Notes under the pieces: generated by a model
Databases searched by the model: none
What the model was told of the DNA's origin: nothing
Seen by the model: the letters and a program-made list of their open reading frames with translations, nothing else
In this document: positions 54,337 through 59,738 of the stretch, one piece after another
Layout of the letters: every line of letters begins with the position of its first letter
How positions within the stretch are numbered: position 1 is the stretch's first letter
Assembly: GCA_016213735.1 (NCBI GenBank)
Contig: JACQZU010000006.1
Span: 1-59,738, forward strand
Reading direction: 5' to 3'
DNA: 59,738 bases
Source: Acidobacteriota bacterium
GTDB taxonomy: Bacteria > Acidobacteriota > Holophagae > Holophagales > Holophagaceae
Made by a program: the position numbers and the translations under genes

Positions 54337-55044
54337 CGGCGTGGAAGGGGACGGGACGCCTCCGCCCCGACGGAGCGCAGAGCGCGGGGGCCCAGGCCAC
54401 CCCTGGACGCCGTTTGCCCCCACGGAGCAACACCAGCGAAGGCGCGGCTCCGCCGCGACGGAGCGCGGGGTGTGGGGGCCCAGGCGGCCCTTGGCCGCCG
54501 TTTGCCCCCACGGAGCAGAACAAGCGAACGAGCGGCTCCGCCGCGAAGGAGCGCGGGGTGTGGGGGCCCAGGCGGCCCCTGGCCGCCGTTTGCCCCCACG
54601 GAGCAACACCAGCGAACGAGCGGCTCCGCCGCGAAGGAGCGCGGGGTGTGGGGGCCCAGGCGGCCCCTGGCCGCCGTTTGCCCCCACGGAGCAACACCAG
54701 CGAACGAGCGGCTCCGCCGCGACGGAGCGCGGGGTGTGGGGGCCCAGGCGGCCCCTGGCCGCCGTTTGCCCCCACGGAGCAACACCAGCGAACGAGCGGC
54801 TCCGCCGCGAGGGAGCGCGGGGTGTGGGGGCCCAGGCCACCCCTGGCCGCCGTTTGCCCCCACGGAACAGAACAAGCGAACGAGCGGCTCCGCCGCGAGG
54901 GAGCGCGGGGTGCGGGGGCCCAGGCCACCCCTGGACGCCGTTTGCCCCCACGGAGCAACACCAGCGAAGGCGCGGCTCCGCCGCGACGGAGCGCGGGGTG
55001 TGAGGGCCCAGGCGGCCCTTGGCCGCCGTTTGCCCCCACGGAGC
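54337..55044. repeat. Array of eight 88-bp tandem repeats with internal stem-loops
   Basis: The word TTTGCCCCCACGG recurs at 54413, 54501, 54589, 54677, 54765, 54853, 54941 and 55029, always 88 bp apart. Each unit can form an outer stem (GCCCCCAC with GTGGGGGC, for example 54416-54423 with 54472-54479) around an inner hairpin (GCTCCG-N6-CGGAGC, 54447-54464). Most copies have a second hairpin (GGCGGCC-N3-GGCCGCC, 54483-54499). The array fills the gap between add and the Fur-family gene and touches the latter's stop. Function unknown. Confidence 0.92.
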
Positions 55045-55045
55045 A

Positions 55046-55555
55046 TCAAGTATGGATCTGGGAGACCCGGGCCGCGAGGTCCTTCTCGTCCACCTTCCCC
55101 TTGCAGGCCGAGCAGATCCCGAAGATCTGCAGGCTGTGGTGGAGGGGCTTGAACTTCTGCTGGGCACAGATGGCGTCCTGCAGGGACTCGAGGTCCTCCC
55201 GGAAGAACTCGATCACCTTCCCGCAGTTCATGCAGATCAAGTGGTCATGGTGCTCGCCGGGCTTCACGGCCTCGTACTGGGCCTGCTGGTGTCCCAGGCT
55301 GTCCTTCCGGACGATCCCGCACTGGACCAGCAGGTCCAGCGTCCGGTAGACCGTGGCCCGGGAGATGGTCTCCCCCTTCTGCTTCAGGGCCATGTGGAGG
55401 GTGTCGGCGTCGAAGTGGGAACCCCAGCCCAGGACGGCCGAAAGGAGGGCCCGGCGCTCGCCGGTGAGCTTCAACTGGTGGGTGCGGAGGAAGCCCTCGA
55501 AGCGAACCTGGTCAGCAGAACGGTCGGGCGGCACCGGCGCGAGGCGTGGGGTCAT
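55046..55555 (-). CDS. Fur-family metal- or peroxide-responsive repressor
   Basis: The 169-aa protein has an N-terminal winged helix (residues 15-95, RATVYRTLDLLVQCGIV as recognition region) and a metal-binding dimerisation domain. That domain has HHDH (102-105), C108-x2-C111 and C148-x2-C151, the structural zinc cysteines. Fur, Zur and PerR share these, so the metal is not fixed; the Fur-like box at feoA favours iron. The ATG at 55555 follows AAGGAG. It diverges from the winged-helix gene. Confidence 0.9.
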   Translation of the reverse strand: MTPRLAPVPPDRSADQVRFEGFLRTHQLKLTGERRALLSAVLGWGSHFDADTLHMALKQKGETISRATVYRTLDLLVQCGIVRKDSLGHQQAQYEAVKPGEHHDHLICMNCGKVIEFFREDLESLQDAICAQQKFKPLHHSLQIFGICSACKGKVDEKDLAARVSQIHT

Positions 55556-55658
55556 GTCGGCACTCCTTCGGACCAGTTTATGCCAATGTCCCGGGTGGCA
55601 ATGGATACGATTTTTCCGATGTGATAAAGTGACATTCCCCCGAAAAAGGAATTTCGCC
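55556..55658. promoter_or_regulatory. Divergent promoter region between Fur-family and winged-helix genes
   Basis: This 103-bp gap must drive both genes. It includes an AT-richer stretch (55601-55645). TGTGATAAAG at 55621-55629 is a possible extended -10 for the rightward gene, with no good -35. No Fur-like palindrome is evident. Confidence 0.35.
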
Positions 55659-56243
55659 ATGGCCCTCGTGATGATCCACGCCTCTCCTCTGTCCGCGGAC
55701 CAGAAGAAGCGCATCGGCGACGGATTCCTCCGGATCCTCCACCAGGAGGGGGTCCCTTCTTCCTCCACGGTCATCCTCTTCAAGCCCGAGGACGCGGACA
55801 TCTACCTGGACGGGGGGCTGCTCCACGAACCCGCGTCGGCCGTGCCCACCCGCGGGGAATCCCCGGCGCCGGCGCCGATCCAGGCCCCGGCCGAGGTCCG
55901 GGAGGCTCCCGTGGATTTCACCCGCCCCGCCCCTGCGACCCGGGGCTCCGGCCGCCCGGCCAAGACCGAGCGCATCGCCCTCCGGGACAGGCTCGTCCAG
56001 GCCCTCCAGGTGGACGGCGCCCTCTCCAGCTTCGAGGCGCAGACCAGGCTCAACCTCAAGGACGCCGACTGGGCCCCCAACGTCCTGCGGAAATTCTTCG
56101 CCGAACTGGAGGCGGAGGGACTCATCTCCAAGCAGGGCCAGAAGCGCGGGACCCGCTATGTCTGGAAAGGCATCGTCCAGGCCGGTTCGCCCGCCCTCCC
56201 GCCGGTGAAACTGGTGAAACGCCCCTCGGAGGAGGAGGCCTGA
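55659..56243 (+). CDS. Winged-helix protein with tautomerase-like N-terminus
   Basis: The 194-aa product has three parts. Residues 1-55 resemble the beta-alpha-beta start of 4-oxalocrotonate-type tautomerases in spacing, but Ala2 replaces the catalytic Pro. Residues 56-103 are a Pro/Ala-rich linker. Residues 104-171 look like a winged helix (ALSSFEAQTRLNLKDADWAP, then LRKFFAELEAEGLISKQG). The ATG at 55659 follows AAAAGGAA. It could be a DNA-binding regulator paired with the divergent Fur-family gene; function unknown. Confidence 0.7.
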   Translation: MALVMIHASPLSADQKKRIGDGFLRILHQEGVPSSSTVILFKPEDADIYLDGGLLHEPASAVPTRGESPAPAPIQAPAEVREAPVDFTRPAPATRGSGRPAKTERIALRDRLVQALQVDGALSSFEAQTRLNLKDADWAPNVLRKFFAELEAEGLISKQGQKRGTRYVWKGIVQAGSPALPPVKLVKRPSEEEA

Positions 56244-56380
56244 ACCGAAGGGTGCCGCGCCCCGCGGGCGGAGTTCCCTGAATCCCTCGATCGCTCCGGC
56301 CCCAGGGCCCCCGGAATCCCGGGAGGGCCGCTGGGAAGGGAGGCCCACTGGGTCCCTGCCCTCCCGCGGACCCGGGCCCC

Positions 56381-57535
56381 TCACACGGTGAGCCCCCTCG
56401 TGGCCGCCAGTCCGGCCCCGCAGAGCAGTCCCACCGTGGCCAGGGCCCAGGGCGCCCCCAGGGCCTGGACCAGGGCTCCTCCCAGGAAGGGGCCCACCAC
56501 CATGCCCAGGGAATAGGCCAGGTTCAGCACACCGAAGCCCGACGCAAAACTCTGGCTGCCCATCCGCTCGACCTCGTCCGCCACCGCGGGGCTGCAGGGG
56601 CTGATGAGGAAGCTGGCGTTCACCCCCAGGGCCACCAGCGCGGCCGCCAGGGTCCAGGGGGTGGGCACCAGCGCCGGCAGAGGCATGAGGAGCGCCGCGG
56701 ACCCCAGGCCCAGGCGCAGGACCCGGGTGCGCCCCACCCGGTCGGACAGGCGGCCCATCCAGGGGGAACTGAGGGCGTGGGACAGGGCCATTCCGGCGAA
56801 AAGGAACCCGATGGCCCTGGAGCCGAGACGAAGGCGGCCTGCCATGTCCAGGGGCAGGACCGCCTCCAGCAGCGCCCAGGTCCCGGAGGCCACCACCGCC
56901 GCCCCGGCGAAGATCCGGATCACCCGGTTCTCGAGGAGGGCCCTCCAGGGGATGGGAGGCGCCTTCACGGGCTCCGCGTCCTGGAGCAGGAAGACCCGGC
57001 CCAGAGCGTCCAGGGCCACGAGGCCGATGCCCAGCTGGAAGGGGGCCGAGGGTCCGAAGTGCTGGTCCAGGAAGCCCGAGAGCGGAGGCCCGAGGAGCAT
57101 GCCCAGGTTGGCCCCGGCGAAGGCGATGCCCAGGGCCCGGCCCCGTTCCTCGCTGGGCCAGTGGTCCGCCACCAGGGCCATGCCCGGCAGCCAGGTGGCG
57201 GCCCCGGCCACCCCCTGGAGCGAGCGGGCCGCCAGGAGGAGGGGAAAGCTTCGGGACCAGGCGAAGACCGCCGTGGTGAAGGCCAGGCCCGCCAGCCCCA
57301 GGAGCATGGGCATGCGCCGGCCCCAGCGGTCCGTGAGGCGCGCCACCGGGAAGGTGGCCAGGAGGAGGGCCACGGCGTAGCTCCCGAACAGCGCCCCCAC
57401 CCCCAGGGGCCCAAGCCCCATTTCCGCCGCATAGCGCGGAAGGAGGGGGACCAGCAGCGCGTAGAGCAGCGTGTCCACGAAGAAGGCCAGCGAGGTGACC
57501 ACCAGGGCCGCCCGCCGGGGCGCGATCAAGGGCAT
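56381..57535 (-). CDS. MFS transporter (drug/sugar efflux type)
   Basis: The 384-aa protein has about 12 membrane spans. The loop 2-3 signature of the major facilitator superfamily is visible (ARLTDRWGRRMPMLLG near residue 65) and is repeated in the second half (GRLSDRVGRTRVLRLG). It is close in length to drug:proton antiporters. Substrate cannot be read from sequence. It is the last ordinary chromosomal gene before the integron region, and its start at 57535 is 500 bp from the first cassette. Confidence 0.88.
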   Translation of the reverse strand: MPLIAPRRAALVVTSLAFFVDTLLYALLVPLLPRYAAEMGLGPLGVGALFGSYAVALLLATFPVARLTDRWGRRMPMLLGLAGLAFTTAVFAWSRSFPLLLAARSLQGVAGAATWLPGMALVADHWPSEERGRALGIAFAGANLGMLLGPPLSGFLDQHFGPSAPFQLGIGLVALDALGRVFLLQDAEPVKAPPIPWRALLENRVIRIFAGAAVVASGTWALLEAVLPLDMAGRLRLGSRAIGFLFAGMALSHALSSPWMGRLSDRVGRTRVLRLGLGSAALLMPLPALVPTPWTLAAALVALGVNASFLISPCSPAVADEVERMGSQSFASGFGVLNLAYSLGMVVGPFLGGALVQALGAPWALATVGLLCGAGLAATRGLTV

Positions 57536-57835
57536 GCCTCAGGGTACGGGAACCCGGCCCGTCCCCGGGGCCCGGCGGTCCAGCCTTCGGGTCCGAAGTC
57601 GCGGCGGGTTCTCCCGCCGGGCGAGGGGCTTCGCCCTGCCCCGAACGCCAAGTCCGGTCCCCGGCCGGTCCCCCACCGGTAGCTCCACCCCCCCGGACGA
57701 TCCCCTGCCCCTCTGCTCCGGGACCCCGGAGAGGCACGGCGCGATTCCGGGGCCCCCGCGGCCGCGCCCCCGTCCGTCCTTTTCCGGTCTGCCTAAGGGG
57801 TTCGTTCATGTTTCCCCTTTACTCGTCCCACGGAC
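57536..57835. other. Non-coding GC-rich spacer before the integron junction
   Basis: No gene is supported here. Several short GC-rich hairpins are present, for example GGGCGA-N6-TCGCCC. No integrase gene or recognisable remnant is visible in the place where one is normally found next to attI. Confidence 0.5.
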
Positions 57836-58047
57836 CGCCTAATTCTTTAGGAAGCCAACGGACCTCCGGGGCACCATCCAGAACGGAATCAAAACATGTC
57901 GCCTGGCTTCCGCCTTCCAAGCACCCCTCCCAGTTCGCCTAATTCCCCCCGGACCCGAACCGGATCCGCCCCGGAATCCCTCCCCCAACCCCCCGCATTA
58001 GGCGTACTCGCCCCCACCCGGGGCCGTCGTCTAATTCAAAGTTAGGA
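57836..58047 (+). other. attI-like integron recombination site
   Basis: The decamer CGYCTAATTC occurs three times (57836-57845, 57936-57945, 58028-58037). The last copy runs into CAAAGTTAGGA, which closely matches the core of integron attI sites (CTAAAACAAAGTTAGG in class 1). The crossover point lies between G58041 and T58042. The first cassette begins there. The repeats could be integrase-binding sites. A -35/-10 pair for a cassette promoter is only faint (TTTACT at 57818, TAATTC at 57840). Confidence 0.6.
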
Positions 58048-58055
58048 GGTCACTC

Positions 58056-58787
58056 TTGCCCCTCCCTGAAAGTGAGAGAATAAAATTCTTTGTATTCGTC
58101 ATTGAGTCGCCTTCCGCAGTTGATCTTTATCACCGTCGGAGTGAAGGAGACATCATCAGGCAAGCTGTCAATTTAAACGGGATACCCTGTTACCTTCTAA
58201 CCGCTATAAATATTGAAGCTTTTGAAGCTGCTCTTAGGATTGGGTTACCTGAAGCAATGGAAGCCAACCCTGGACGGGTACCAATTCTTCATATTAGTGC
58301 GCATGGATTTCAAGAAGGGATTCAGCTATCCAATTCAGAAATTCTCTTATGGGCTCGATTAAGACAACTATTATTGCCTATAAATAAAGAGCTTAGTAAC
58401 GCCCTCCTGGTTTGCCTTTCGAGTTGCGAAGGATACGCAGGAACCAGAATGGCAATGTATATTGAAGACGATGGCTATCCATTTTTTGCACTCATTGCGA
58501 ATGCAGAAAAACCTCTATGGTCAGAAACAGCTATTGCATACTCAACTTTTTATCATTGGCTTGCTCGAGGCGAATATGTTTTGCATGCCCTTGATGCAAT
58601 GCGCGTAGCTTCAGGGAATAAAACATTCTTTGCAGAGATGGCGCATGAATCACGACAAGGATATATTAATTATATTCAATCGCTTAACGCTGAAGCTATT
58701 CAGACAAATCTTGAAAAACAAGCGGTCAATGATCAATCAGGCAATTCAATAAAGTTGCGTAAATATGGTCTCAATCAGCCCTCCTAA
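58056..58787 (+). CDS. Caspase/CHAT-like cysteine peptidase (cassette 1)
   Basis: The 243-aa protein has the layout of clan CD peptidases. A hydrophobic strand ends in the catalytic-type His (ILHISAHG, His83); 40 residues on, a second strand ends in the catalytic-type Cys (LLVCLSSCEG, Cys124). There is no signal peptide or membrane span. CHAT and caspase-like proteins act in cell-death and anti-phage systems; that role is inferred. The TTG start is set by an AGGAGG six bases upstream, inside the cassette core. Codon use is AT-rich, unlike the chromosome. Confidence 0.75.
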   Translation: MPLPESERIKFFVFVIESPSAVDLYHRRSEGDIIRQAVNLNGIPCYLLTAINIEAFEAALRIGLPEAMEANPGRVPILHISAHGFQEGIQLSNSEILLWARLRQLLLPINKELSNALLVCLSSCEGYAGTRMAMYIEDDGYPFFALIANAEKPLWSETAIAYSTFYHWLARGEYVLHALDAMRVASGNKTFFAEMAHESRQGYINYIQSLNAEAIQTNLEKQAVNDQSGNSIKLRKYGLNQPS

Positions 58788-58904
58788 CCAATCGTTCAAC
58801 TCGGACCCAGCCGCTACGGCCCACCATGCTCTCTCTTGCCCATGTCCCCCGTCTTTGTTTCGCGTCCGGCCTGCGGCTGGGCCGGTTAACTTGTTTCGTT
58901 AGGC
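58782..58904 (+). repeat. attC site of cassette 1
   Basis: This 123-bp site runs from R'' TCCTAAC (58782-58788, overlapping the stop codon of the peptidase gene) to R' GTTAGGC (58898-58904). The inner arms 58794-58814 and 58873-58890 pair (CAGCCGC with GCGGCTG, and GTT...AAC ends) with unpaired bases on one side, as attC folding requires. Confidence 0.88.
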
Positions 58905-58911
58905 GACCAGT

Positions 58912-59163
58912 ATGCTTTTACTTGAAGATCCACGAAATCAAGTTTTTGGAAATCTGGGTCTCTCCATGTTTTATGCTCTTGCAATGCCGCTACTCGGAAT
59001 TTATTTAATAGGATGTTTTAAAAATGGTTACATGCCCTTTCAATCTTATAAAATCCATCGCCGAACGAGGCCTTTATTGTTCTGGCTGTTGGCTTCGCTA
59101 TCCTCAGGGATAATTCTTTTCTTAACTATTGTGGCTGTTTCACCAATTTGGGCCATTAAATGA
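58912..59163 (+). CDS. Small two-helix membrane protein (cassette 2)
   Basis: The 83-aa product has two hydrophobic segments (about residues 16-34 and 56-77) separated by a basic loop (NGYMPFQSYKIHRRTRP). No family is recognised. It starts 8 bp after the attC R' core of the preceding cassette, with no clear ribosome site, so translation may depend on an upstream message. The composition is AT-rich. Confidence 0.62.
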   Translation: MLLLEDPRNQVFGNLGLSMFYALAMPLLGIYLIGCFKNGYMPFQSYKIHRRTRPLLFWLLASLSSGIILFLTIVAVSPIWAIK

Positions 59164-59175
59164 TTCTATTCTATC

Positions 59176-59301
59176 GCCTAACACCTCGTTCAACCCGGCC
59201 CCAGCCGCAATCATCTCCCAGGCTCCCGTGATCGCTCCAGATTTCTCGTCCCCATTCCTCGTCCGGCCTGCGGCTGGGCCGGTTAACTTTTTCCGTTAGG
59301 C
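59176..59301 (+). repeat. attC site of cassette 2
   Basis: This 126-bp site runs from R'' GCCTAAC (59176-59182) to R' GTTAGGC (59295-59301). The inner arms at 59188-59209 and 59269-59287 pair over about 18 positions (CCAGCCGCA with TGCGGCTGG). It is nearly identical to the other two sites except in the apical part. Confidence 0.9.
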
Positions 59302-59310
59302 GCTTCAACC

Positions 59311-59565
59311 ATGAACCAGGAACTCTTCAACAAAGCCGTTGAACACAATCGCGAGAGCCGAAAAGTGCTCCGTTGGCTTTCCCTTGTTGGGCTTCTCGCT
59401 GTACTCGCTGGGGTGCTTCTTGTCGTTCGCCCCTATGGAATCAATTGGCCCTGGTCCGCATTCATGCCGGAATTTCTTTATTCACGGTTGGCTCAGTCTT
59501 TAATCATTCTTGGCCTGCTCATGATTTTTTTATTCATCAAATCGTTATTCACAAGAAGGCACTAA
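59311..59565 (+). CDS. Small two-helix membrane protein (cassette 3)
   Basis: The 84-aa product has a charged N-terminus (MNQELFNKAVEHNRESRK) and two spans (about residues 22-40 and 58-78). A short loop with WPWSAFMPEF joins them, and the tail is basic. No family is recognised; it is not a sequence relative of the cassette 2 protein as far as I can read. It starts 9 bp after the attC core. Confidence 0.62.
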   Translation: MNQELFNKAVEHNRESRKVLRWLSLVGLLAVLAGVLLVVRPYGINWPWSAFMPEFLYSRLAQSLIILGLLMIFLFIKSLFTRRH

Positions 59566-59571
59566 CATTGC

Positions 59572-59695
59572 GCCTAACATTGCGTTCAACCCGGACCCAG
59601 CAGCCTGTGTTTTCCGCGCTCTTTCGTGGGCGTGAATCCTCGTCTCTGTTCATGGTCCGGCTTGCGGCTGGGCCGGTTAACTTTTTCCGTTAGGC
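59572..59695 (+). repeat. attC site of cassette 3
   Basis: This 124-bp site has R'' GCCTAAC at 59572-59578 and R' GTTAGGC at 59689-59695. The inner arms are at 59584-59605 and 59663-59681. Its right arm is the same as in the other two sites; the left arm differs at one base (CAGCAGC). Confidence 0.88.
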
Positions 59696-59738
59696 GTCAT
59701 CGCACAGGAAATTGGTTGCATCTCTTTCGAGGACCAAC
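59696..59738 (+). mobile_element. Start of cassette 4 (truncated by window edge)
   Basis: After the R' core the sequence continues 43 bp without a recognisable start codon in context. It shows that the array goes on beyond the window. Confidence 0.6.

Larger units (their letters stand above)
57836..59738 (+). mobile_element. Integron gene-cassette array (three complete cassettes, fourth partial)
   Basis: The region differs sharply in composition from the GC-rich chromosome to its left. It consists of short cassettes, each with one gene and a 3' attC. In each, the core at the start (GTTAGG plus variable bases) is the exact complement of the core at its own end (for example GTTAGGAG with CTCCTAAC), as expected for a circularisable cassette. 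The three attC sites are highly alike. The array continues past the window edge. Confidence 0.9.

Noticed and set aside
54337-55044. CRISPR array
   Set aside because: The units are near-identical along their whole 88 bp with no unique spacers, and no cas genes are present.
54264-55167. Long frames through the 88-bp array, including an extension of add
   Set aside because: The period is not a multiple of three and frames stay open only because stop codons are rare at this GC. The translated repeat has no family resemblance, and add has a normal N-terminus at 54263.
58826-59008. 60-aa frame across attC 1
   Set aside because: It runs through the recombination site and overlaps the start of the cassette 2 gene in another frame; no ribosome site.
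59373-59693. 106-aa frame overlapping cassette 3 and attC 3
   Set aside because: It is out of frame with the membrane protein gene, extends through the attC and has no ribosome site.
57836-59738. Insertion sequence or prophage edge
   Set aside because: No transposase, phage gene or terminal inverted repeats; the attC sites and matching core pairs explain the structure better.

Overview
The window is about 59.7 kb of very GC-rich, densely packed bacterial chromosome, with an abrupt change to AT-richer DNA in the last 1.7 kb. An acidobacterial host of the Holophagae type (Geothrix/Holophaga-like) is the best fit. The reasons are an Oar-like TonB-dependent receptor with an N-terminal carboxypeptidase-regulatory domain, a folate-dependent TrmFO, a two-subunit class I fumarase, a feoA-feoB-Cys-rich iron cluster, flagella and type IV pili. 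The phylum assignment is inference; no rRNA lies in the window.

Left part (0.2-10 kb): an EF-hand-type secreted or structural protein, trmFO, then a leftward flagellar run (flgH-flgI-flgJ-flgM-unknown-FlgN-like-flgK-flgL) with prmC and a small outer-membrane barrel gene upstream. 10-18.4 kb: fumarase subunits, holA-lptE-hpt, an ECF sigma/anti-sigma/Spy-like triplet, RNase J and rsmA. 18.4-26 kb: a leftward minor-pilin operon fimT-pilV-pilW-pilX-pilY1 ending in a strong hairpin terminator. 26-43 kb: priA diverging from tsaD-gatC, the TonB receptor, a Gly/Asp/Trp-repeat membrane protein, anmK with a peptide-binding lipoprotein and a TgpA-like transglutaminase, pcrA, a small cytochrome c, tRNA-Leu(UAA), a YfcH-type epimerase and miaB.

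43-57.5 kb: a DHp-like signalling protein divergent from an orphan MshEN (c-di-GMP-binding type) protein, the feo operon with a Fur-box-like palindrome at the feoA start, pgsA, a methyltransferase/glycosyltransferase pair, an RluB-type pseudouridine synthase, a DnaJ-domain protein, ribA, nrnA, adenosine deaminase, an eight-copy 88-bp tandem array, a Fur-family regulator, a divergent winged-helix protein and an MFS transporter.

Right end (57.8-59.7 kb): an integron cassette array. An attI-like junction is followed by three complete cassettes, each ending in a 123-126 bp attC site, and the start of a fourth. The first cassette encodes a caspase/CHAT-like predicted cysteine peptidase (His83/Cys124). 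The next two encode small two-helix membrane proteins. No integrase gene lies beside the array inside the window. This array, with its possible defence or cell-death cargo, is the most interesting part of the window. The 88-bp structured repeat array is the second.
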